This document shows, in pieces, positions 1 to 5,845 of a stretch of 22,156 nucleotides of DNA. The notes beneath the pieces are model-generated. The model did not search any database. It saw only the letters and a list, made by a program, of their open reading frames with translations, and had not been told where the DNA came from. A program made the position numbers and the translations under genes. Every line of letters begins with the position of its first letter. Within the stretch, counting starts at the first letter, position 1. The stretch spans positions 1 through 22,156 of the forward strand of contig DAOUBD010000013.1 of the NCBI GenBank assembly GCA_034432935.1, read 5' to 3'. Origin of the DNA: DAOUAG01 sp034432935 (GTDB taxonomy: Bacteria > Chloroflexota > Dehalococcoidia > SM23-28-2 > RBG-16-64-32).

Positions 1-398
1 GGGCTGCCGCCACTTGTCGATATGGCCACGATAAGGTCGCCCTTGCGCACGATGCTGGGCATGATGAAATCGCAGTTGGGCGGATCGTCGACGGCGTTAA
101 CCAGGACGCGCCTCTCCCGCGCCTCCTTGGTCACCTCGGCGTTGACCGAGCGATCGTCCGTCGCTACAAAGGCCAGGGCGAACCCCTGGAGGTCCCCAGG
201 CTCGTACGCGCGCGGCACATGGCTGACGCGGCCCTTGGCGGCGAGCTTCTGGAGCTCTGGCAGGAGCTCGGGGCTTACGACGGTGACATCGGCGCCCGCC
301 TCCAGTAGCCCTTGGACCTTCTGGAACGCTATGTGGCCTCCGCCGATGACCACCGCCGGCCTCCCCGCTATGTCCAGGAACACAGGGTAGTAGCGCAT
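1..398 (-). CDS. Precorrin-2 dehydrogenase / sirohydrochlorin ferrochelatase (siroheme synthase N-domain), cut by window edge
   Basis: Reading the minus strand from ATG at 398 gives an open frame that runs off the left edge, so only about 132 N-terminal residues are present. It starts MRYYPVFLDIAGRP, then has a Rossmann NAD-binding glycine motif GGGHIAFQKV (about residues 19-28), and later VNAVDDPPNCDFIMPS and VAISTSGGSP. These are the hallmarks of the Met8/CysG-N family, which oxidises precorrin-2 to sirohydrochlorin and can insert iron to make siroheme in the cytoplasm. An alternative GTG start at 416 overlaps the upstream regulator's stop codon as GTGA, suggesting translational coupling. 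The regulator immediately upstream on the same strand supports a siroheme/haem operon continuing beyond the window. Whether a methyltransferase domain is fused at the C-terminus cannot be seen. Confidence 0.9.
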   Translation of the reverse strand, partial: MRYYPVFLDIAGRPAVVIGGGHIAFQKVQGLLEAGADVTVVSPELLPELQKLAAKGRVSHVPRAYEPGDLQGFALAFVATDDRSVNAEVTKEARERRVLVNAVDDPPNCDFIMPSIVRKGDLIVAISTSGGS

Positions 399-412
399 CG
401 GCTGCGCAGAGA

Positions 413-1072
413 TCACGATCTCGCCGGAGCCCCGGCCCGGGCCTCGTCATAGGCCCCAGCGATGGCCAAAAGAACCTGGTCGGCCAGGCTGGAGAGGAGC
501 TCCCAGATCTCTACCGCCTCCTCGGATGAGAGCTGGCTCTTTTGAGACAACTCCATCGCCGTGTCATCCAATCCCTTACGGAAGAAGGTGAAGGCCTCCA
601 GGAAATCGCGCATGGGGAGGCCGTCGTTGGCCAGCTCCCGGCCCATCTCTTCGCCGATCTCCCTGGCCTCCTCAGCCAAGCGGGAACGCCTGGCGCCCTT
701 GGTGAGGTACTCCGATACCAGGGTCACCAAGCGCCGTCCCAGCAAGCGCAACCTCTCGCGCTGGTTTTCGTTGAGGCCTGCGTACCAGGGCGCGGCCTGG
801 CTGCGTCCCCTTTGCAGCCGGCGCCGGATGCGGGCCAGGGCCAGGCTGCCGATGGCGGAGTACGGTTCGCGCGGCCCCTGGCCGGCCACCAGGGCCCTAA
901 GGTCATCCTCGGAGAAGCGCCGGTGGCCGCCTGGGGTGCGGAAGGAGCGCACCTGGCCGGCATCCGCCCAGCGGCGCAGGGTGGATTCGTTCACCCCCAG
1001 GAGCTTGCAGGCCTGGCCCAAAGTGATCCAGCGGCCGGCCAGAAGCTCAGGATCTTCGCGGTAGCGCGCCAC
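413..1072 (-). CDS. MerR/excisionase-like helix-turn-helix regulator with helical sensor-like C-domain
   Basis: This 219-residue protein has a clear winged helix-turn-helix at about residues 15-63: WITLGQACKLLGVNESTLRR, followed by the wing motif TPGGHRRF, as in MerR/BldC-like DNA-binding domains. The rest (about 90-215) is predicted helical and charged, with no cysteines suggesting metal sensing. It resembles the helical N-terminal domain of RsbR-type proteins, but only loosely. The GTG start at 1072 is preceded by AGTGAGGT, an acceptable ribosome binding site. The gene is first in a unit with the siroheme gene (stop at 413-415 overlapping a possible downstream GTG), so control of tetrapyrrole synthesis, possibly autoregulated, is a reasonable inference. 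The sensed signal is unknown. Confidence 0.85.
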   Translation of the reverse strand: MARYREDPELLAGRWITLGQACKLLGVNESTLRRWADAGQVRSFRTPGGHRRFSEDDLRALVAGQGPREPYSAIGSLALARIRRRLQRGRSQAAPWYAGLNENQRERLRLLGRRLVTLVSEYLTKGARRSRLAEEAREIGEEMGRELANDGLPMRDFLEAFTFFRKGLDDTAMELSQKSQLSSEEAVEIWELLSSLADQVLLAIAGAYDEARAGAPARS

Positions 1073-1125
1073 GGGCGGACCTCACTAAGTTGCGTAAACC
1101 GGGGGCCATAGGGTGTTCTGACGAG

Positions 1126-1155
1126 ATTTTACGCCGGCCGTTTCCGCGGTGTCAA
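1126..1155 (-). promoter_or_regulatory. Sigma-70-type promoter for the HTH/siroheme unit
   Basis: On the minus strand TTGACA (1155-1150) is followed after 18 bases by TAAAAT (1131-1126). This predicts a transcript start near 1119 and a leader of about 47 bases before the GTG at 1072. The perfect -35 hexamer contains the TGA stop codon of the preceding ABC1-kinase gene. Confidence 0.7.
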
Positions 1156-2501
1156 CGCGAAGGGTCGCCGTCCCTCCGGCCGGCTAGCGCCAGTTCGGTA
1201 TAGGGCAAGATGGTCTTCACGACATCGACCCTGGAGTCCAGCCGTTTGCCCAAGCCGCTGAGAAGACCAGTAACCCGCATGATCAAGAGGAGCTCCCTGG
1301 GCAGATCGACGATGGGATTGGCCCGGATGGCGCGGGCGATCCGCTGGTTAGCCTCCGCCACCAGGTCGGCGTCAGCGTAGGCGCGGCCCGGCGCGCTGGT
1401 CTCCAGAAAGCTGCGGCCCAGCACCACGTAGGTGCTGGTATCCGAGGGGCGGGCCAGGCGTACCCCCAGCTCTTGGAACGCCTGCACCATGGCCGGCATA
1501 TCGAAACTGAAGAGGGCGTGGCAGAGCCGGGCGTATCCCAGCCTGAAGCTATCGCCGTACTGGCGGCAGAGGCCGAAGTCCAGCATCACCAGCTTCGGTC
1601 CCGGCCGCACGAACAGGTTACCGGGGTGCGGGTCCGCGTGGAACATGCCATGCAGGAACAGCTGCTCGCAATAGGCATCGCTCACCAGTTGCGCCACCGC
1701 CTGGGGGTCGATCCCCGCGCGCCGCATGGCGTCGACGTCCGTAATCTTGATCCCGTCCGTGTACTCCATTGTCAGCACGCGCCGGGTGGTGTACTCCCAG
1801 ACGATGCGAGGGACGATGATGTCCTGGCGGCCGGCGAAGTTGCGGGCTATACTCTCGGCGTTGTGGCCCTCGTTGATGAAATCCAGCTCCAAGGGCACGT
1901 TATGGGCCATCTCGTCCAGGAGAGGGGTCAGGTCCAGCGCCCGCTCCAACCTGGCCAGGACCCGGATGAGGAGGGCGATGTTGCGTAGGTCCTCCCTTAC
2001 TATGCCCTCGACGCCGGGGTACTGAACCTTGACCGCCACGTCCCTGCCATCCCAGCCGTCCCCGGCGCTACGGCTCCTTTCCCGCAACCTCGCCCGGTGC
2101 ACCTGGGCCAGGGAGGCCGCGGCTATGGGTTGGGGATCGAAGTCGCTGAATACGTCAGCGATGGGCCGGCCGAGGGAGCGCTCGAGGCGGCGGCGGATGA
2201 CGGGGAACGGTCTCGGCGGGACCTGGTCCTGCAGGCGCGATAGGACCTCGATATATTCGTCCGGCACAAGATCGGGCCGGGAGCCCACCACCTGGCCGAA
2301 CTTGATGAGGAGCCCTTGCCGGCGCACAGCCAGGCGGTACAGGCGCTGGGCGGACCAACGGTGGTGCCGGCGCCGGCGGGCCTCGCCGTCTTCCAGCCCC
2401 AGGTGACGCTCAGCCAGGGAGATGGCCTTGTAGCCGAGGTAGACGCGGGCAGCCAGGCTGCCCACCGAAAGGAAACGGTCGAGGCGTTCCGTCAGGCGCA
2501 C
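1152..2501 (-). CDS. ABC1/AarF/UbiB-family atypical kinase
   Basis: About 449 residues from GTG at 2501. Family motifs appear in order: KFGQ (67-70), the Ala-rich loop AAASLAQVH (127-135) that replaces a normal P-loop, the VAVKVQYPG lysine (K158), ELDF (E205), the catalytic-loop equivalent HADPHPGN (288-295) and DFG (308-310). UbiB-type proteins are atypical kinases/ATPases involved in isoprenoid-quinone or lipid homeostasis; the substrate here is unknown. The C-terminal transmembrane helix pair found in many UbiB proteins is not visible, so the protein is probably soluble or peripheral. The frame stays open upstream (to 2765), but that stretch overlaps the divergent tcmP gene and lacks family residues. 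A TATAAT directly upstream supports the 2501 start; ATG at 2579 is a less likely alternative. Confidence 0.9.
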   Translation of the reverse strand: MRLTERLDRFLSVGSLAARVYLGYKAISLAERHLGLEDGEARRRRHHRWSAQRLYRLAVRRQGLLIKFGQVVGSRPDLVPDEYIEVLSRLQDQVPPRPFPVIRRRLERSLGRPIADVFSDFDPQPIAAASLAQVHRARLRERSRSAGDGWDGRDVAVKVQYPGVEGIVREDLRNIALLIRVLARLERALDLTPLLDEMAHNVPLELDFINEGHNAESIARNFAGRQDIIVPRIVWEYTTRRVLTMEYTDGIKITDVDAMRRAGIDPQAVAQLVSDAYCEQLFLHGMFHADPHPGNLFVRPGPKLVMLDFGLCRQYGDSFRLGYARLCHALFSFDMPAMVQAFQELGVRLARPSDTSTYVVLGRSFLETSAPGRAYADADLVAEANQRIARAIRANPIVDLPRELLLIMRVTGLLSGLGKRLDSRVDVVKTILPYTELALAGRRDGDPSR

Positions 2502-2507
2502 ACCACC

Positions 2508-2513
2508 ATTATA
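2508..2513 (-). promoter_or_regulatory. -10 box immediately before the ABC1-kinase start
   Basis: The minus strand reads TATAAT at 2513-2508. A transcript beginning seven bases after it would start on the G of the GTG at 2501, giving a leaderless message. No convincing -35 hexamer was seen, so this rests on the -10 match and on the lack of a Shine-Dalgarno sequence. Confidence 0.45.
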
Positions 2514-2618
2514 GGGATGGCCGGCGGCGCAGGCGGCAGCGCGCTCCCCTGCCGGCTGCCCGTTGTGCCTGTTCCTCATTTTGTGCCGCGTCTTCTTCGA
2601 TTTCGGTTCTTCAGCGGC

Positions 2619-2624
2619 TATGAT
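2619..2624 (+). promoter_or_regulatory. -10 box immediately before tcmP
   Basis: TATGAT ends seven bases before the ATG at 2632. There is no Shine-Dalgarno sequence between them, so the tcmP message would be leaderless or nearly so. The -35 region is weak. The promoter is divergent from the ABC1-kinase promoter, with about 105 bases between the two -10 boxes. Confidence 0.4.
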
Positions 2625-2631
2625 ACGAAAC

Positions 2632-3546
2632 ATGGCAAAGCGAAAATCGAGCGAACAGATACTGGACGAACTGAAGGCCCAGGCAGATGGGCGGTTTCCC
2701 AGGCGAGTCGGGATTTGGTCGCTGGAAAAGCTAGCCATTCTGAGCCTGTACTTCCAGGCTTTCACGACAGCATGTAAAAACTCTCCGGGCGGCGCGTACT
2801 ACGTGGACGGCTTCGCTGGCCCGGGGATGTGCAAGGTTCGAAACGCCATCGCTCCCCCGGACTTTGTGTGGGGCTCCCCGCTCCTCGCGCTGCGGACAAA
2901 GCCCGTGTTCCATCAATGCATCTTTGTGGAAAAAGACGCTCAAGCGGCTCGGGCCCTGAGGGCAAGGGTCAGGCAATTTGGCGAACGCGGCCAGGTTGTA
3001 CAAGGGGACGCGAATACGGTGGTGCCGGAGATTGTCGGGCAAATACCACGGGACGCGCCGTGCTTTTGCCTCCTCGATCCCGAAGGCATGGATCTCCACT
3101 GGAAAACCGTTCGGGATATAGCGCAGACGCCGGGCCGTCGGCGCAAACCTGAGCTGCTCATCCTCTTTCCGTCCAGATGGCTGCCCCGGCTACTCCCCGC
3201 TAATCCGCACAAGCGTCCTAACGCGAAGATCCTGGACCGAATGATGCCGTCGGGAGATTGGCGGGACGTTTACGAACGCCGGAAAAGAGATGAAATCACG
3301 CCGGAGGCCGCAATTATGGGGTATGTTGAGCTGTATGAAAAAGGCTTGAAAGACCTTGGCTACGAAGACGCCTTCAATCGTGGTGTTTCAGCCCCAGTCA
3401 AGCCGGGCAGCGGTGGACGGAGGATGATGTACCACCTCTTCTTCGCGACCGACCATCCCACAGGGCAGGAGATCATGAAACACGTCTTCACACGTGGGTA
3501 CGTACTAGACTTCCCCGTGTCAGGCCAATACCCCTTGTTCGACTGA
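2632..3546 (+). CDS. tcmP: Three-Cys-motif partner protein TcmP (methyltransferase-like)
   Basis: A 304-residue protein matching the TcmP family: an N-terminal RRVGIWSLEKL segment, then YYVDGFAGPG (57-65), an acidic IFVEKD (97-102), QGDAN (124-128) and LLDPEGMD (147-154). These four positions follow the order of motifs I to IV of Rossmann-fold SAM-dependent methyltransferases (D59 and FAGPG for SAM; E100 for ribose; D126; DPEG where nucleic-acid methylases have D/N-PP-Y). TcmP proteins are known as genomic neighbours of three-Cys DUF5131/Gp37-Gp68 proteins, and exactly that partner lies convergently next door. No biochemical function is established to my knowledge. Nucleic-acid modification is an inference. 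By eye the codons look more A-rich than in neighbouring genes, which would fit lateral acquisition. Confidence 0.88.
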   Translation: MAKRKSSEQILDELKAQADGRFPRRVGIWSLEKLAILSLYFQAFTTACKNSPGGAYYVDGFAGPGMCKVRNAIAPPDFVWGSPLLALRTKPVFHQCIFVEKDAQAARALRARVRQFGERGQVVQGDANTVVPEIVGQIPRDAPCFCLLDPEGMDLHWKTVRDIAQTPGRRRKPELLILFPSRWLPRLLPANPHKRPNAKILDRMMPSGDWRDVYERRKRDEITPEAAIMGYVELYEKGLKDLGYEDAFNRGVSAPVKPGSGGRRMMYHLFFATDHPTGQEIMKHVFTRGYVLDFPVSGQYPLFD

Positions 3547-4270
3547 GCAGCGGCGCCGCGGCCCAGACGCGGCCGTCCAGGAGGCGCCCGTTGGCGTGCT
3601 TGGGCCTTCGCACCCCCGCCTCGTCATGCGCGCCCCACTGCTTGAAGAAGAAGGGAACCCCCGCAGCGGCGCACTGGTCGCGGATAGAGCGCGCCCATTC
3701 CGCCTTCATGGGCCTGGCCCGCGGGCCGGACTCCCCGCCCACGATAACCCAGTGGATGCCCCGTAGGTCAAGCTGTAGCGGTCCCAAGAGCGGTTCGCAA
3801 GAGAGGAACCTGATGACGGCGGGCACCCGGCGTAGATCATCCACCCGCGAGGTCCAACGCTGGTTCTCGACCGACACGCCCATCCAAACGTTATCGGGCC
3901 AGGGCAGGTCTCCGGCCAACTGGCGCAGTCGCCGCGAGCGCTTGGTGAGCACCTGGAAGGTGTGCCAACTGGCATCCCGCATCACCTCGAACACCGCCTG
4001 GATGAAGTCGAAGGGCACGTCCTCATGGAAGAGGTCACTCATGGAGTTCACGAATATCAGCCGGGGCGCCTTCCACTTAAGGGGCTGATGCAGCCGTTCA
4101 GGCCGGAGCTGAAGGTCGAATCCCCTTTCGTAGGGGTGGCCCTTCACCCCCCGGAAGCGCTCGGCGAAGGTTTTGGCGTAGCAGTGGGCGCACCCTGGGC
4201 TGACCTGCGTGCACCCCGTCACGGGGTTCCACGTCGCATCCGTCCATTCGATGCGAGAGCGATCCGACAT
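3488..4270 (-). CDS. DUF5131 / phage Gp37-Gp68 family three-Cys protein, partner of TcmP
   Basis: About 260 residues from ATG at 4270, with AAAGGGGG upstream as ribosome binding site; ATG at 4306 is possible but adds non-conserved residues. The N-terminus IEWTDATWNPVTGC leads into cysteines C20, C27 and C30 (C-x6-C-x2-C, in CTQVSPGCAHCYA), the signature that names the family. Further conserved segments are FVNSMSDLFHEDVP, VLTKRSRRLRQL, LSCEPLLGP and WVIVGGESGPRARP. The cysteine triad, aromatic residue and beta-alpha repeats resemble radical-SAM enzymes such as spore photoproduct lyase, so a [4Fe-4S] cluster is plausible but unproven. The gene converges on tcmP, and its last 20 or so residues overlap the tcmP 3' end antisense (3488-3546), apparently by readthrough past the usual family end. 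Confidence 0.87.
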   Translation of the reverse strand: MSDRSRIEWTDATWNPVTGCTQVSPGCAHCYAKTFAERFRGVKGHPYERGFDLQLRPERLHQPLKWKAPRLIFVNSMSDLFHEDVPFDFIQAVFEVMRDASWHTFQVLTKRSRRLRQLAGDLPWPDNVWMGVSVENQRWTSRVDDLRRVPAVIRFLSCEPLLGPLQLDLRGIHWVIVGGESGPRARPMKAEWARSIRDQCAAAGVPFFFKQWGAHDEAGVRRPKHANGRLLDGRVWAAAPLLSRTRGIGLTRGSLVRTHV

Positions 4271-4401
4271 ACGCCCAGCCCCCTTTCTTGACGACAAGCG
4301 TAGCAAGATGCGGTACCAGACGCCAACCGCGTTCTTGCGCTCCCCTGCCGGCGCTTTGTGCTACCCTAGGGCCTACGGGCCGCTAGAGGAGGTCTGCGCC
4401 A

Positions 4402-4641
4402 ATGGCCAACATCGTCACGTGCTCCCGCTGCGGGCAAGAGAGGGAGGGCCTGGAGTCTGCCCCGACGGGCGGCCCCATGGGCCAACGGGTCCTGGAGAAT
4501 GTTTGCCGGACCTGCTGGCTCGAGTGGCGCGAGACATCGGCCCAGCTCATCAACCACTATGGCCTCGTCATGGGCGACCCCCGCACCCGCGCCGAGATGC
4601 GCCGTGTTATGCGGGAGTTCCTTAACCTCGAAGAGGACTAG
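4402..4641 (+). CDS. YggX-like Fe(2+)-trafficking / oxidative damage protection protein, four-cysteine form
   Basis: A 79-residue protein starting at ATG 4402 with an excellent GAGGAGGT ribosome binding site. It aligns along its length with Escherichia coli YggX: CSRCGQEREG matches the N-terminal Cys region, GQRVLENV matches GKRIYNEI, then W..W, and SAQLINHYGL matches QTMLINEKKL, ending with an FLNLEE tail. YggX proteins protect labile Fe-S clusters or buffer iron in the cytoplasm. This form has two CxxC pairs (C7/C10 and C35/C38) instead of the single conserved Cys, so it could bind zinc or iron as a ribbon. Its stop codon shares a CTAG palindrome with the stop of the convergent gene at 4638. 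Confidence 0.75.
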   Translation: MANIVTCSRCGQEREGLESAPTGGPMGQRVLENVCRTCWLEWRETSAQLINHYGLVMGDPRTRAEMRRVMREFLNLEED

Positions 4642-5096
4642 CGGGAGCCTAGCGGCCCCCAGCGCAGGAGGCGCGAAAGAACGAAAGACACGACCGATAC
4701 TACGATGGCGCCCACGAAGGCCGGCCAGAAGCCGTCTATCCGGAAACCCACGCCCAGCGCGCGGCAGACAGCCTCCACCAGCAGCAACACCAGAGCGTTC
4801 ACCACCAAGACGAACAAGCCGAGGGTTAGCACCTGAAAGGGGCAGGTCAGAACCATCAGCACCGGCCGCACCAGAGCGCGCAGGGCGACGAAGATGGCTG
4901 CCGCCACCAGCAGGGCGCCAACGTCATCGATGAAGATGCGGTCTTCGCCCCACAGCCAGTTCACGAACCCCCGCGCCGCCAGCAAGGCGGCGATGGCGAT
5001 GCCCCACTGGGCGGCGGCCCGCGCCACCCAGGGGACATCCCGGTCCCAGGAGGGCTCGCCCTCCCGCCAGACGCGGAAGAATATGATGCGCGGCAT
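4638..5096 (-). CDS. Phage holin family (PF04020/Mycobact-4TMS-like) membrane protein
   Basis: A 152-residue protein, very hydrophobic, with four likely membrane helices: about residues 24-45, 58-78, 84-110 and 123-145. The core matches the PF04020 pattern: RPVLMVLTCPFQVLTLG, then VVNALVLLLVE, a glycine-rich turn and a final helix. The family is called phage holin IV by sequence similarity, but most members are chromosomal and of unknown function, so lysis should not be assumed. There is an extra N-terminal stretch of about 20 polar residues. The start ATG at 5096 has only a weak AAGG upstream; a promoter-like TAATCT lies about ten bases away, so the transcript may have almost no leader. Confidence 0.8.
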   Translation of the reverse strand: MPRIIFFRVWREGEPSWDRDVPWVARAAAQWGIAIAALLAARGFVNWLWGEDRIFIDDVGALLVAAAIFVALRALVRPVLMVLTCPFQVLTLGLFVLVVNALVLLLVEAVCRALGVGFRIDGFWPAFVGAIVVSVVSFVLSRLLRWGPLGSR

Positions 5097-5105
5097 GGCC
5101 TTGTT

Positions 5106-5133
5106 AGATTAGCAGGAAAGGGGCAAGATGCAA
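5106..5133 (-). promoter_or_regulatory. Possible promoter for the holin-family gene
   Basis: On the minus strand TTGCAT (5133-5128) is followed after 16 bases by TAATCT (5111-5106), predicting a start only a few bases before the ATG at 5096. Both hexamers are imperfect. Confidence 0.35.
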
Positions 5134-5178
5134 CAAGGGGTTTTTCTTCCCCCTGAGGTCTGCTCGCAGGGAGGTCCT

Positions 5179-5682
5179 ATGGACGCCTACAAAGTCATCG
5201 TCAGCAAACGCGACACCCGCGCCTACATCGATAGGCCGATACCTGACGATGTCCTGCGCCGCATCATTCAGGCGGGACGCATGGCGGGCAGCTCCAAGAA
5301 CACCCAGCCCGTCCGGCTCGTGGTCGTCCGGGACAAGGCCTGGATGGCGGAGCTTGCCAAGTGTGGGAACTTCACCGAGCCCCTAGGCCCGGCGCGGGTG
5401 GCGATCGCCATCTGCACCGAGGACAAGGGCACCACCAAGGAGGACTTTGACGCCGGCCGCGCCGCCCAGAACATCATGCTCGCCGCCTGGAACGAGGGGA
5501 TAGCCTCCTGTCCCGTCTCCATGCACAACCAGGAGTGCATAACCTCCAAGCTGGGCCTGCCCGCCGGCTGGCGAGTGCCCGTCATGATCGCCCTGGGCTA
5601 TCCGGACCCCAACGTGCCGATGTCCCTAGGGCGTAAGCGCCGGCCCCTGGAGGAGTTCGTGCGCTGGGAACGCTGGTCGTAG
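5179..5682 (+). CDS. Nitroreductase family protein (FMN-dependent)
   Basis: A 167-residue protein from ATG 5179, chosen because GGAGGT lies five bases upstream; the frame is open to 5128, but that addition has no family residues. Features: the SKRDTRAY FMN-binding N-terminal motif (the family's R-S-x-R equivalent), AGSSKNTQPVRLVVVRD, AAQNIMLAAWNEGIASCP and MIALGYPDPN. Nitroreductase-fold proteins use FMN and NAD(P)H to reduce nitro groups, quinones or flavins in the cytoplasm; the physiological substrate is unknown. It is at the short end of the family. It stands alone on the plus strand with a hairpin terminator after it (5697-5733). Confidence 0.88.
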   Translation: MDAYKVIVSKRDTRAYIDRPIPDDVLRRIIQAGRMAGSSKNTQPVRLVVVRDKAWMAELAKCGNFTEPLGPARVAIAICTEDKGTTKEDFDAGRAAQNIMLAAWNEGIASCPVSMHNQECITSKLGLPAGWRVPVMIALGYPDPNVPMSLGRKRRPLEEFVRWERWS

Positions 5683-5696
5683 GCGGGCGCCCTCAG

Positions 5697-5733
5697 GCCT
5701 GCCCTGCCCGAAGCCGGAGGGCAGGCCCTCTTT
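5697..5733 (+). terminator. Intrinsic terminator after the nitroreductase
   Basis: A perfect nine-base-pair stem, GCCTGCCCT (5697-5705) with AGGGCAGGC (5718-5726) around a 12-base loop, is followed by CCTCTTT. The T tract is short, as expected in high-GC DNA. It begins about 15 bases after the nitroreductase stop. Confidence 0.6.
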
Positions 5734-5794
5734 GCCCATGCCCCAGCCTTCAGGCCGGGGTGGCGCCGGCGCCGCGCAGACCGGCGGGAGATCG

Positions 5795-5813
5795 TATAAT
5801 CCGGTATTACCGG
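5795..5813 (+). promoter_or_regulatory. -10 box plus adjacent palindrome upstream of the phosphatase
   Basis: TATAAT (5795-5800) is directly followed by the perfect palindrome CCGGTATTACCGG (5801-5813), which covers the predicted transcript start near 5807. This geometry fits a repressor operator. The -35 region is not recognisable. The gene's ribosome binding site GGGGAGGG and ATG (5846) lie downstream. Confidence 0.45.
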
Positions 5814-5845
5814 AGCCGACACGATATGCCGAGGGGAGGGCACGA

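Noticed and set aside
4638..5096. Holin-family gene, phage Gp37/Gp68-family partner and nearby genes as a prophage remnant
   Set aside because: No integrase, capsid, terminase, endolysin or attachment sites are present; both families are commonly chromosomal.
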